From Blastococcus sp. KM273128 (GTDB lineage: Bacteria > Actinomycetota > Actinomycetes > Mycobacteriales > Geodermatophilaceae), in assembly GCF_021698975.1 (NCBI RefSeq), contig NZ_SSXA01000021.1, forward strand, positions 1 through 48,814: a DNA stretch of 48,814 nucleotides, given 5' to 3'. The notes under the pieces are model-generated. The model was not told the DNA's origin. It ran no database searches and saw nothing but the letters and a program-made list of their open reading frames with translations. Positions 16,996 to 27,449 of the stretch are shown in pieces (within the stretch, counting starts at the first letter, position 1; every line of letters begins with the position of its first letter). A program made the translations under genes and the position numbers.

Positions 16996-17031
16996 TGAGC
17001 TCGCGAACGGCGGGGGGCAGGAGGGTCGTTC
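16975..17031. terminator. Dispersed terminator-like element, copy D
   Basis: Outer stem CCCTCCTGC (16975-16983) pairs perfectly with GCAGGAGGG (17017-17025). The core is CAGGG-T-CCCGCCGTGAGC...GCGAACGGCGGGG and the tail is TCGTTC. Unlike A-C it lies upstream of a gene start, directly before the -10 of the ArsA-like operon, so it may insulate divergent promoters rather than end a gene. Confidence 0.65.
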
Positions 17032-17037
17032 TAGGCT
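17032..17037 (+). promoter_or_regulatory. -10 element for a leaderless ArsA-like operon
   Basis: TAGGCT followed by 6 bases and the GTG start at 17044. No ribosome-binding site precedes the GTG, which fits a leaderless start. Confidence 0.55.
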
Positions 17038-17043
17038 GGTGCG

Positions 17044-18036
17044 GTGCCCCCCGAACTGACACCCGCGCGCCTGCACGTGGTCACCGGCAAGGGGGGCACG
17101 GGCAAGACGACCGTCGCCGCCGCCCTCGCCCTGGCGCTCGCCGCCGACGGGCGGTCGGTCCTGCTGGTGGAGACCGAGGGGCGGCAGGGCATCGCCCAGC
17201 TGTTCGACACCCCGCCGCTGCCCTACGAGGAGCGCCGGGTCGCCGTCGCGCGCGGCGGTGGTGAGGTCAAGGCGCTGGCGATCGACGTCGAGGAGGCGCT
17301 CCTCGACTACCTGGACATGTTCTACAACCTGCGCCGGGCGGGCCGGGCGCTGCGCAAGATGGGTGCGATCGACTTCGCCACCGCCATCGCCCCGGGGCTC
17401 CGCGACGTGCTGATCACCGGGAAGATCAAGGAGGCGGTCACCCGCCGGCGGGACGGCCGGCCGGTGTACGACGCCGTCGTCGTCGACGCGCCGCCCACCG
17501 GCCGGATCACCCGTTTCCTCGGCATCACCGGGGAGATGTCGCAGCTGGCCCGGTCCGGCCCGATCAAGACCCAGAGCGACGGCGTCATGGCGGTGCTCCG
17601 CTCCCCGCAGACGGCGGTGCACCTGGTGACGCTCCTGGAGGACATGCCCGTGCAGGAGACCGCGGACGCCATCGCCGAGCTGGCGGCCGCCGGGCTGCCG
17701 CTGGGCTCGGTGGTCGTGAACATGGCCGCCGAGCCCGTGCTGCCGCCCGAGGCCCTGACTCGCGCGGCCGCCGGCGAGCTGACCGGCGCCGACCTCGCGC
17801 CCGCGCTGGGCACCGTGCACCTGCCCGATGCCGGCGAGCTGGCCGACGCGCTGGTCGCCGAGGTGGTGGAGCACGCCCGCCGCTGGGCCGCGCAGGACGC
17901 GCTGCGCGCCCGGGTCGAGGAGTTGGGTCGCCCGACCGTCGAGATCCCGCTGCTGCCGGGCCCGATGGACCTCGGCTGCCTGTTCGAGCTCGCCGGGCGG
18001 CTCGAGGAGCACCTGCCGACGGCGGTGACCCGCTGA
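17044..18036 (+). CDS. ArsA-like (anion-transporting) ATPase, first of a pair
   Basis: 330 aa. Deviant Walker A KGGTGKTT near residues 16-23, switch segment [13 protein letters not shown] and a C-terminal domain with [19 protein letters not shown]. It belongs to the ArsA/GET3 class of P-loop ATPases and corresponds to mycobacterial Rv3679. In mycobacteria the Rv3679/Rv3680 pair forms a complex involved in envelope stress and tolerance to glycerol-derived toxic products; it is not an arsenite pump. The second ATPase starts inside this stop codon (TGATG), so equal production is expected. Confidence 0.88.
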   Translation: MPPELTPARLHVVTGKGGTGKTTVAAALALALAADGRSVLLVETEGRQGIAQLFDTPPLPYEERRVAVARGGGEVKALAIDVEEALLDYLDMFYNLRRAGRALRKMGAIDFATAIAPGLRDVLITGKIKEAVTRRRDGRPVYDAVVVDAPPTGRITRFLGITGEMSQLARSGPIKTQSDGVMAVLRSPQTAVHLVTLLEDMPVQETADAIAELAAAGLPLGSVVVNMAAEPVLPPEALTRAAAGELTGADLAPALGTVHLPDAGELADALVAEVVEHARRWAAQDALRARVEELGRPTVEIPLLPGPMDLGCLFELAGRLEEHLPTAVTR

Positions 18037-19259
18037 TGGCCGCGGACACCACCACCCGGACCGCCGCCGGTGCCCGCGCGCCCCGCCAGGCGCCGGCCAT
18101 GGAGCTCGCGGAGCTGATCGCCGACCGGCAGACCCGCATCGTCGTCTGCTGCGGCGCCGGCGGCGTGGGCAAGACGACGACGTCGGCCGCGCTCGGGCTC
18201 GCCGCCGCGGAGGTCGGGCGCACCGTCGTCGTCCTGACGATCGACCCCGCCCGCCGGCTGGCGCAGTCGCTCGGGCTGACCGAGCTGGACAACGAGCCGC
18301 GGAAGGTCGACGTGCCGGGGGCACCGGGCCAGCTGCACGCCATGATGCTGGACATGAAGCGGACGTTCGACGACATCGTCACCGCTCACTCCACGCCCGA
18401 GCGCGCGCAGCAGATCCTCGAGAACCCCTTCTACCAGGCGCTCTCCTCCTCCTTCGCCGGCACGCAGGAGTACATGGCGATGGAGAAGCTGGGGCAGCTG
18501 CGCGCCAGCGACCAGTGGGACCTCATCATCGTGGACACCCCGCCGTCGCGGTCCGCGCTGGACTTCCTCGACGCCCCCAACCGGATGGGCCGCTTCCTCG
18601 ACGGCACGATGATCCGGCTGCTCATGGCGCCCAGCCGCGCCGGGTTCAAGTTCGCCAGCGCCGGCTTCCTGTTCTTCAGCCGGATCATCTCCAAGATCCT
18701 CGGCGGGCAGCTGCTGCGCGACATCTCCGCCTTCGTCTCCGCGCTGGACACGATGTTCGGCGGGTTCCGCGAGCGGGCGACGGCGACGTTCGAGCTGCTG
18801 CGCCGGCCCGGCACCTGGTTCGTCGTCGTCGCCGCGCCCGAGCCCGACGCGCTGCGCGAGGCCTCCTACTTCGTCGACCGGCTGTCGGCCGAGGGGATGC
18901 CGCTGGCCGGGCTGGTCGTCAACCGCACCCACCCCCCGGCCACCACCGCCCTGTCCGCCACCCGGGCGGAAGGGGCCGCCGAGGAGGTCGCCGAGAGCGG
19001 GGACGACGGCGCCGCGCTCGCCGCCGCGGCCCTGCGGGTGCACGCCGAGCGGATGCAGCTGGCCACCCGCGAGCAGCACCTGGCCGACCGCTTCACCAGC
19101 GCGCACCCCGACGTCGCCCTGCGGACGGTGCCGGCCGCCGCCGGGGACGTGCACGACCTGGAGGGACTGCGGGTGATGGCCGCCGCCCTGACCGGGCCGG
19201 ACCACGACACGCCGACCGGCACGCCGCGGACGCGCGTCCTCCCCGCGCGCCGCGGCTGA
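18036..19259 (+). CDS. ArsA-like ATPase, second of a pair
   Basis: 407 aa. ATG overlaps the preceding stop by one base. A 35-residue N-terminal extension precedes [18 protein letters not shown] (Walker A). Then [12 protein letters not shown], the switch [15 protein letters not shown], a hydrophobic helical insertion ([20 protein letters not shown] region, about residues 195-240) and [15 protein letters not shown]. It corresponds to Rv3680. The pair probably makes a heterodimer, as full ArsA does within one chain. In mycobacteria whiB4 follows this gene; here ponA2 begins 40 bases downstream and whiB4 is absent. Confidence 0.88.
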   Translation: MAADTTTRTAAGARAPRQAPAMELAELIADRQTRIVVCCGAGGVGKTTTSAALGLAAAEVGRTVVVLTIDPARRLAQSLGLTELDNEPRKVDVPGAPGQLHAMMLDMKRTFDDIVTAHSTPERAQQILENPFYQALSSSFAGTQEYMAMEKLGQLRASDQWDLIIVDTPPSRSALDFLDAPNRMGRFLDGTMIRLLMAPSRAGFKFASAGFLFFSRIISKILGGQLLRDISAFVSALDTMFGGFRERATATFELLRRPGTWFVVVAAPEPDALREASYFVDRLSAEGMPLAGLVVNRTHPPATTALSATRAEGAAEEVAESGDDGAALAAAALRVHAERMQLATREQHLADRFTSAHPDVALRTVPAAAGDVHDLEGLRVMAAALTGPDHDTPTGTPRTRVLPARRG

Positions 19260-19286
19260 CCAGCGCTCCCACCCGTCCGGGCGACG

Positions 19287-19292
19287 TACCCT
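19287..19292 (+). promoter_or_regulatory. -10 element for leaderless ponA2
   Basis: TACCCT is followed by exactly 7 bases and the ATG at 19300, so transcription should start at the A of the start codon. No ribosome-binding site precedes the ATG. Confidence 0.6.
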
Positions 19293-19299
19293 GACCGCG

Positions 19300-21549
19300 A
19301 TGTCGGAGAACGCGCGCGCCACCACACGTCTGCTCGCCAAGCTCGCCGTGACGATCGTCGTCGCCGGCGCGCTGCTGGCCGGCCTCATGCTGCCCTGGGT
19401 CGGTGGACCGGGGCTCGCGGCACGCAACTCCGTGTCGCTGCTCGACGCCCTGCCGGTCGAGCTGACCGACAAGACGCCCGCCGGCGTCACCCGGGTGCTG
19501 GCCTCGGACGGTTCGCTGATCACGAACTTCTACGAGCACAACCGCACCCCGGTGACCTCCGACCAGATCGCCGACGTGATGAAGCAGGCCCTCGTCGACA
19601 TCGAGGACTCCCGCTTCTACGACCACAACGGCCTCGACGTGCAGGGCACCATGCGCGCGCTGGTGCGCAACGTCGCCGCCGGCGAAGTGCAGGAGGGCGG
19701 CTCCACCCTCACCCAGCAGCTGGTGAAGCAGACCCTGCTGCAGACGGCCACCACGCCGGAGGACCGGGAGGCCGCCGACGCCAGGACCGTCGGCCGCAAA
19801 CTGCGGGAGGCGCGGCTGGCGCTCGCCCTGGAGGACACCTACTCCAAGGACGAGATCCTCACCCGCTACCTGAACATCGTGTACTTCGGGCAGGGCGCCT
19901 ACGGCATCCAGGCCGCCGCCCAGCGCTACTTCAGCGTGAACGCCGCCGACCTCACCCTGCCCCAGGCGGCCATGCTGGCCGGGCTGGTGCAGACCCCGCT
20001 CTACGACGAGCCGATCAACAACCCGGAGAACGCCCAGATCCGGCGCAACCAGGTGCTGCAGCGGATGCTCGACCTGGGCAACATCTCGCAGCAGGAGTTC
20101 GACGCGATCGCCCCGACGCCGGTGGAGGTCACCCCCGGCCAGGCCCCGCCGAACGGCTGCATCGACGCCTCGATCGGCGGCTTCTTCTGCGACTTCACCC
20201 GGCAGTACCTGATCCAGGAGCTGGGGCTGACCAAGGCGCAGCTGGAGAAGGGCGGTCTCACCATCACCACGACGCTGCGCCCGGACATGCAGCGCGCGGG
20301 TGACCAGGCCGTGCTGGACACCGTGGCCATGGGCGCGGGGACCGTGGCCGTCTACGACGCGGTCCAGCCCGGCACCGGGCAGGTGCTCGCGATGAGCGTC
20401 AACCGCCGCTTCGGCTGCGACGCCCCCGAGTGCGAGTCGGTCAACTTCGCGACCATCCCCACCAAGGGCTCGGGGTCGACCTTCAAGATGTTCGTCGCCG
20501 CCGCCGCGCTGGAGCAGGGCCTGCCGGCGAGCCACACCATCACCACGAACGAGCCGTACCGGTCGCGGGTGTACGAGAGCTACAACCCCGAGACCCGGCG
20601 GATCGAGCCGTACTCGGTCGGCAACGTGGGGAACAACTACCCGCGCACGCTGACGATGACGCAGGCGCTCTACATGTCCTCCAACACCTACTTCCTGGCC
20701 CTGGAGGACGCGCTCGGCCGCATCGAGCCGGCCGTCCGGATGGCCGAGCGGCTGGGCATGACCTTCGACTACTCGGTCACCCAGACCCCCGCGCAGCAGA
20801 TCATCGACGAGAACCGCCCCTCGTTCGCCTTCGGCACCGACGGGGTGAGCCCGCTGGACCTGGCCAACGCCTACGCGACGGTCGCCGCCCGCGGCGTCAA
20901 GTGCACCCCCACCCCGGTGCTGTCCATCACCACTCCCAACGGCGAGCCGCTCCTGGGCGAGGACGGGCAGCCGGTGGTCGGCGAGAACACCTGCGAGCAG
21001 GTGGTCGAGCCCGGCATCGCCGACACCCTGAACCAGATGATGGTCAAGGACACCGCGCCGGGGAACCCCCTGCAGACCGGTGCCCGCGCCTACATCCCCG
21101 GGCACCAGATCGCCGGCAAGACCGGCACGGTGCAGGAGCGCGACTCGGTGGCCTTCGTCGGCTCGACCCCCCAGTACACCGCCAGCGTCATGCTGTTCCG
21201 CCCGCGGGACACCAACGACGTGGGCAGCTACGGCGGCGGGCTGCCGGCCGGGATCTGGCGCCAGGCGATGGCACCGGTCCTCACCGCACAAGAGCCGGTC
21301 CCCTTCCCGCCGGCCGACCCGCGCTACGCCGGCCGCGGCGTCGACGCCACGCCGCAGGGCCCCACCCGGCCCGCCGGCAACGCGTCCAGCCGCTCGGCGA
21401 ACCGGCCGGGCCCCACGCGGAGCACCACCCCGCCGCCGCCGGCGCCCGAGGCGCCGGCGCAGCCGGAAGCGCCGGCGCAGCCCCCGACGGAACCCCAGGT
21501 GCCGCCGCCCGCCGAGGCGCCGGAGCCGGAAGAGCCCCCGACGAACTGA
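19300..21549 (+). CDS. ponA2: Bifunctional penicillin-binding protein, PonA2 type
   Basis: 749 aa. Short cytoplasmic N-terminus and membrane anchor (residues 13-36). Glycosyltransferase-51 domain with catalytic Glu102 in EDSRFYDHNG and EGGSTLTQQLVKQ. Transpeptidase domain with SxxK at Ser393-Lys396 (GSTFK), SSNTY near 460 and KTGT at 607. It polymerises and cross-links peptidoglycan outside the membrane. Gene order (ArsA-like pair, ponA2, metallophosphoesterase) matches Rv3679-Rv3683. Mycobacterial PonA2 ends in a PASTA domain; this one instead ends in about 60 Pro/Ala/Glu-rich low-complexity residues. Several Cys residues occur in pairs (near 287/294, 369/373), possibly disulfides. Confidence 0.95.
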   Translation: MSENARATTRLLAKLAVTIVVAGALLAGLMLPWVGGPGLAARNSVSLLDALPVELTDKTPAGVTRVLASDGSLITNFYEHNRTPVTSDQIADVMKQALVDIEDSRFYDHNGLDVQGTMRALVRNVAAGEVQEGGSTLTQQLVKQTLLQTATTPEDREAADARTVGRKLREARLALALEDTYSKDEILTRYLNIVYFGQGAYGIQAAAQRYFSVNAADLTLPQAAMLAGLVQTPLYDEPINNPENAQIRRNQVLQRMLDLGNISQQEFDAIAPTPVEVTPGQAPPNGCIDASIGGFFCDFTRQYLIQELGLTKAQLEKGGLTITTTLRPDMQRAGDQAVLDTVAMGAGTVAVYDAVQPGTGQVLAMSVNRRFGCDAPECESVNFATIPTKGSGSTFKMFVAAAALEQGLPASHTITTNEPYRSRVYESYNPETRRIEPYSVGNVGNNYPRTLTMTQALYMSSNTYFLALEDALGRIEPAVRMAERLGMTFDYSVTQTPAQQIIDENRPSFAFGTDGVSPLDLANAYATVAARGVKCTPTPVLSITTPNGEPLLGEDGQPVVGENTCEQVVEPGIADTLNQMMVKDTAPGNPLQTGARAYIPGHQIAGKTGTVQERDSVAFVGSTPQYTASVMLFRPRDTNDVGSYGGGLPAGIWRQAMAPVLTAQEPVPFPPADPRYAGRGVDATPQGPTRPAGNASSRSANRPGPTRSTTPPPPAPEAPAQPEAPAQPPTEPQVPPPAEAPEPEEPPTN

Positions 21550-21556
21550 GCCGCGC

Positions 21557-21592
21557 GCGAGGGGGCCGGACCGCCAGGTCCGGCCCCCTCGC
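21557..21592. terminator. Bidirectional terminator between ponA2 and yqeY
   Basis: Perfect 16-base stem (21557-21572 with 21577-21592; arm GCGAGGGGGCCGGACC) around a GCCA loop between converging genes. Confidence 0.85.
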
Positions 21593-21604
21593 ACGTCCCC
21601 GGTG

Positions 21605-22057
21605 TCAGCCGAGCTGGCGGCGCACCTCGGCGGCGACCCGGGCACCCTCCGCGCGGCCGGCCACGACCCCGTTGGCGGCCCCCATGACCTTGCCCATGTC
21701 CTTCATGCCGGAGGCCCCGGTGCGGGTGATGGCGTCGGCGACGATCGCGGTCAGGTCGGCGTCGTCGAGCTGGGCGGGCAGGTAGCCGGCCAGGACCTCG
21801 CCCTCCGCCTGCTCGCGGGCGGCCTGCTCGGCGCGCCCGGCCGAGCCGAAGGCCTCGGCGGCCTCCCGGCGCTTCTTCGCCTCCCGGCGGACGACGGCCT
21901 GCACCTCGTCGTCGCTGAGCTCGCGCGACTCCTTGCCCGACACCTCCTCGGCGCTGACGGCGGCGAGCACCATGCGCAGCGTGGCGGTGCGCAGCTCGTC
22001 GCGCGCCTTCATGGCGGTGGTCAGGTCGGTGCGCAGCTGTTCCTTGAGGTCGGACAC
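21605..22057 (-). CDS. GatB/YqeY domain protein
   Basis: 150 aa, GTG start before SDLKEQLRTDLTTAMKARD, the usual beginning of the family. Two halves are visible: LRTATLRMVLAAV with a charged helix (AVVRREAKKRREAAEAF), and the C-terminal QLDDADLTAIVADAI...GMKDMGKVMGA domain that resembles the tRNA-binding tail of the GatB amidotransferase subunit. YqeY proteins are thought to bind tRNA; the cellular role is not established. Monocistronic, converging on ponA2 and divergent from the phosphoesterase gene. Confidence 0.9.
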   Translation of the reverse strand: MSDLKEQLRTDLTTAMKARDELRTATLRMVLAAVSAEEVSGKESRELSDDEVQAVVRREAKKRREAAEAFGSAGRAEQAAREQAEGEVLAGYLPAQLDDADLTAIVADAITRTGASGMKDMGKVMGAANGVVAGRAEGARVAAEVRRQLG

Positions 22058-22096
22058 GGGCCAAGCCTTGCACGGCGCGGCGTCCGGGTGCGCCCG

Positions 22097-22102
22097 TAGG
22101 CT
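22097..22102 (+). promoter_or_regulatory. -10 element for the metallophosphoesterase gene (leaderless)
   Basis: TAGGCT, then 6 bases, then GTG 22109; identical in sequence and spacing to the ArsA-like operon start at 17032. Confidence 0.5.
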
Positions 22103-22108
22103 TCGCGG

Positions 22109-23020
22109 GTGCGCTGGTACACCGCCCTCCCCGCCACCGCCGTCGCCTCGGGCGCGGCCGTGACCGCCTACGCGAGCCTCTACGAGCGCACCCGCTGGAC
22201 GCTGCGCCGCTTCGACGTCCCGGTGCTGGCCCCGGGGTCGGCGCCGCTGCGGATCCTGCAGCTGTCGGACCTGCACATGACGGCGGGGCAGCGGAGCAAG
22301 CAGGAGTGGGTCGCGGGCCTGGCCGAGCTCGAGCCCGACCTGGTCATCAACACCGGCGACAACCTGGCCGGCTTCGACGCCGTGCCCGGCACGCTGAAGG
22401 CGCTGGACCCGCTCATGGACCTCCCCGGCGCCTTCGTGCTGGCCAGCAACGACTACTACGCCCCGCGGCCGAAGAACCCGCTCAAGTACTTCAAGCGGGA
22501 CCACGAGCGGGTGCACGGTGACGAGCTGCCCTGGCGCGACCTGCGCGACGGCATGCGCGACCGGGGCTGGCTTGACCTCACCAACGACCGCGGCGAGCTC
22601 ACGGTGGGCGGGCGGCGCATCGTCTTCGCCGGCGTGGACGACTCGCACCTGGAGCGGGACCGCTACGACCTGGTCGCCGGCCCGGCCGACCCGGGCGCCG
22701 ACGTCCGCATCGGCCTGGCCCACTCCCCCGAGCCGCGGGTGCTCGACCGGTTCGCCGCCGACGGCTACGACCTGCTGCTCTGCGGGCACACGCACGGCGG
22801 TCAGCTGCGGGTGCCCTTCTACGGCGCGCTGGTGACCAACTGCGGCATCGACCGCGACCGGGTGCGCTGGCTGCACCGCTGGGCGGAGCCGACGCCGGGG
22901 CACCCGGCCGGCACCTGGCTGCACGTCTCGGCCGGCCTGGGCACCAGCCCGTACGCGCCCGTGCGGTTCGCCTGCCCGCCCGAGGCGACGCTGCTGACCC
23001 TCACCGCGCGCCCGGCCTGA
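22109..23020 (+). CDS. Calcineurin-like metallophosphoesterase, membrane-anchored
   Basis: 303 aa. N-terminal hydrophobic segment (residues 5-22), then the dinuclear metal site in order: LSDLHM, NTGDN, a SND variant of GNHE (LASNDYYAP), and GHTHGGQLR near residue 232. The SNDYYAP form is typical for this actinobacterial subgroup (Rv3683-like). Such enzymes hydrolyse phosphoesters, possibly of lipids or UDP sugars at the membrane; the substrate is unknown. It follows ponA2 in the conserved gene order, with yqeY inserted on the other strand. Confidence 0.88.
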   Translation: MRWYTALPATAVASGAAVTAYASLYERTRWTLRRFDVPVLAPGSAPLRILQLSDLHMTAGQRSKQEWVAGLAELEPDLVINTGDNLAGFDAVPGTLKALDPLMDLPGAFVLASNDYYAPRPKNPLKYFKRDHERVHGDELPWRDLRDGMRDRGWLDLTNDRGELTVGGRRIVFAGVDDSHLERDRYDLVAGPADPGADVRIGLAHSPEPRVLDRFAADGYDLLLCGHTHGGQLRVPFYGALVTNCGIDRDRVRWLHRWAEPTPGHPAGTWLHVSAGLGTSPYAPVRFACPPEATLLTLTARPA

Positions 23021-23050
23021 CCCGCCGCCGGGGCCCCCGCGGGCGGGCGT

Positions 23051-23056
23051 TAGACT
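23051..23056 (+). promoter_or_regulatory. -10 element of the tRNA-Pro gene
   Basis: TAGACT, 13 bases before the tRNA 5' end. No clear -35 is visible. Confidence 0.5.
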
Positions 23057-23069
23057 CGTCGACGCACCT

Positions 23070-23143
23070 CGGGGTGTGGCGCAGCTTGGTAGCGCGCGTC
23101 GTTCGGGACGACGAGGCCGCAGGTTCAAATCCTGTCACCCCGA
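23070..23143 (+). tRNA. tRNA-Pro (anticodon CGG)
   Basis: Acceptor stem CGGGGTG pairs with CACCCCG near the 3' end. D-arm GGCGCAGCTTGGTAGCGC, anticodon stem CGTCG/CGACG with loop TTCGGGA (anticodon CGG), and T-loop GGTTCAAATCC. Discriminator A; CCA is not encoded. Reads CCG proline codons. Followed after 7 bases by a hairpin terminator. Confidence 0.96.
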
Positions 23144-23150
23144 CCCTCCG

Positions 23151-23180
23151 CTCAGGGGCCGCCGGAAGGCGGCCCCTGAG
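23151..23180 (+). terminator. Terminator of the tRNA-Pro gene
   Basis: Perfect 13-base stem (CTCAGGGGCCGCC with its complement) and GGAA loop immediately behind the tRNA. Confidence 0.85.
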
Positions 23181-23202
23181 TCGTTCCCGGGCCGCTGCGA
23201 AG

Positions 23203-25005
23203 ATGGGTGACGTGACCGCCGAGCAGACCGCCCCCGCCCTTCCCCCCGAGGTCACCGCCCGCTGGCAGGCCCGGTTCCGCGCCCCCCGGGTGTCGCTGCC
23301 GGACTGGGCGTTCGACGCCCCGGACCGCAACCTCTACAGCTCCGACGTCAGCGGCGTCGTCGAGCAGTACGCGTGGGACCGGTCCACCGGCAGCCACCGG
23401 CAGGTGACCGACCGGCCCAACGGCACGCTGATCGGCACGCTCAGCCAGGACGGCGCGACCATCTGGTGGTTCGCCGACACCGACGGCGACGAGTTCGGCG
23501 TCTGGATGACCCAGCCGTTCGAGGGCGGCGAGGACGCCGTCGCCGTCCCCGAGGTGGGGCCCGCCTACCCGGCCGGGCTGGAGCTCGGGCACTCGCTGGT
23601 CGCCATCGGTCGGTCGACCGACGACGGCAGCGAGCTGTGGGTGGCGCCCACCAGCGGGACGCCCCGCGTGGTCTACCGGCACCCCGACCCGGCCTCGGTG
23701 GACGCGCTCACCCGCGACGACGAGCTGCTGGTCGTCTCGCACTCCGAGCACGGCGACCCGCGCTACCCCGCGCTCCGGGTGCTCCGCACCGCCGACGACG
23801 CCGTCGTCGCGGAGAAGTGGGACGGCGAGGGCCGCGGACTGCACGCGCTGGAGTTCGCGCCGCTGCCGGGCGACCGCCGGCTGCTGGTCGGCCACGAGCG
23901 CCGGGGCCGCGAGGAGCTGCTGGTCTGGGACGTCGCCACCGACACCGAGACCGAGCTGGTGCTCGACCTGCCCGGTGACGTGACCGCCGGCTGGTACCCC
24001 GACGGCTCGGCGCTGCTGGTCGGCCACGACCACGCCGCGCGCAGCGAGCTGTACCGCTACGACCTGGCCACGGGCGCGCTGGAGAAGCTGGACACCCCGC
24101 CGGGCGTCGTCCGCGGTGCCACCGCCCGCCCCGACGGCACGGTGGAGCTGGCCTGGTCGAACGCCGAGCTGCCGCCGGTGATCCGGCGGGCCGACGGCCC
24201 CGTCGTCCTGTCCGTGAGCGAGGAGGAGCCGCCGGCGGCCTACCCGGTCGAGGACCGCTGGGTGCCCGGCCCCGGGGGCGAGATCCACGCGCTGCTGGTG
24301 CGCCCGGCGGGCGAGGGCCCGCACGCGACGGCGTTCCTGGTGCACGGCGGCCCCGAGGCGGCCGACGACGACTCCTACCGCGCCCGGCGGGCCGCCTACG
24401 TGGACGCCGGTTACGCCGTCGTGCACGTCAACTACCGGGGCTCCACCGGCTACGGGTCGGCCTGGCGGGACGCGCTCACCGGCCGGCCCGGGCTGACCGA
24501 GCTGGAGGACGTCGGCGCGGTGTACGACGCGCTGGTGGCCGAGGGCGTGGTCGACCCGCAGCGGGCCATCCTCAGCGGCGGCTCGTGGGGCGGCTTCCTC
24601 ACGCTGCTCGGCCTGGGCACGCAGCCGGAGCGCTGGGCGGCGGGCATCGCCGAGGTGCCGGTGGCCGACTACCTGGCCGCCTACGAGGACGAGATGGAGG
24701 GGCTGCGGGCCTACGACCGGGCGCTGTTCGGCGGCTCACCGGAGGAGGTGCGCGACGTCTACGTGCGCTCCTCCCCCATCACCTACGTCGACGCCGTCGC
24801 CGCGCCGGTGCTGGTGGTGGCGGGCGCCAACGACCCGCGCTGCCCGATCCGGCAGATCGACAACTACCTGGAGCGGCTCGCCGAGCTCGAGAAGCCGCAC
24901 GAGGTCTACCGCTTCGACGCCGGCCACGGCTCGCTGGTGATCGAGGAGACCATCCGCCAGGTCGAGGTCGCCCTCTCCTTCGCCCTCCGCCACGTCCAGC
25001 CGTAG
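23203..25005 (+). CDS. S9 family prolyl oligopeptidase-type peptidase
   Basis: 600 aa. ATG 23203 lies just after the tRNA terminator; GTG 23212 is an alternative three codons later and no strong ribosome site distinguishes them. Residues about 40-390 form a beta-propeller with repeated blades (SQDGATIWWFADTDGDEFGV, TPRVVYRHP, ELYRYDLATG). The C-terminal alpha/beta-hydrolase domain has the oxyanion region LVHGGPEAADDD, nucleophile GGSWGG (Ser about 466), Asp in AGANDPRCP and His in DAGHGS. Such enzymes cleave short peptides or acyl groups in the cytoplasm. A long hairpin follows. Confidence 0.92.
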   Translation: MGDVTAEQTAPALPPEVTARWQARFRAPRVSLPDWAFDAPDRNLYSSDVSGVVEQYAWDRSTGSHRQVTDRPNGTLIGTLSQDGATIWWFADTDGDEFGVWMTQPFEGGEDAVAVPEVGPAYPAGLELGHSLVAIGRSTDDGSELWVAPTSGTPRVVYRHPDPASVDALTRDDELLVVSHSEHGDPRYPALRVLRTADDAVVAEKWDGEGRGLHALEFAPLPGDRRLLVGHERRGREELLVWDVATDTETELVLDLPGDVTAGWYPDGSALLVGHDHAARSELYRYDLATGALEKLDTPPGVVRGATARPDGTVELAWSNAELPPVIRRADGPVVLSVSEEEPPAAYPVEDRWVPGPGGEIHALLVRPAGEGPHATAFLVHGGPEAADDDSYRARRAAYVDAGYAVVHVNYRGSTGYGSAWRDALTGRPGLTELEDVGAVYDALVAEGVVDPQRAILSGGSWGGFLTLLGLGTQPERWAAGIAEVPVADYLAAYEDEMEGLRAYDRALFGGSPEEVRDVYVRSSPITYVDAVAAPVLVVAGANDPRCPIRQIDNYLERLAELEKPHEVYRFDAGHGSLVIEETIRQVEVALSFALRHVQP

Positions 25006-25012
25006 CCCCCGG

Positions 25013-25056
25013 GCGTTTTGTGCACCAACCGCCGGGGCGGTTGGTGCACAAAACGC
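25013..25056. terminator. Bidirectional hairpin between the S9 peptidase and asd
   Basis: Perfect 20-base stem (GCGTTTTGTGCACCAACCGC, 25013-25032, with 25037-25056) and CGGG loop. Both arms contain a T/A-rich outer part, so the transcript ends in a U-poor but A/T-containing tail in both directions. The segment GCGTTTTGTGCAC recurs in the palindrome at 45332. Confidence 0.85.
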
Positions 25057-25063
25057 GCAGGGG

Positions 25064-27375
<2,312 letters not shown>

Positions 27376-27449
27376 GGGACATGAGGCTACCGAGGCCGTC
27401 CACCACCCGGGCGCTTGCATCCGGCTGCCGGGGCGGTTGTGATCACCGG

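Noticed and set aside
19093..21645. Minus-strand open frame of 850 codons antisense to ponA2
   Set aside because: ponA2 has all expected motifs on the plus strand; the opposite frame has none and lacks a ribosome site.
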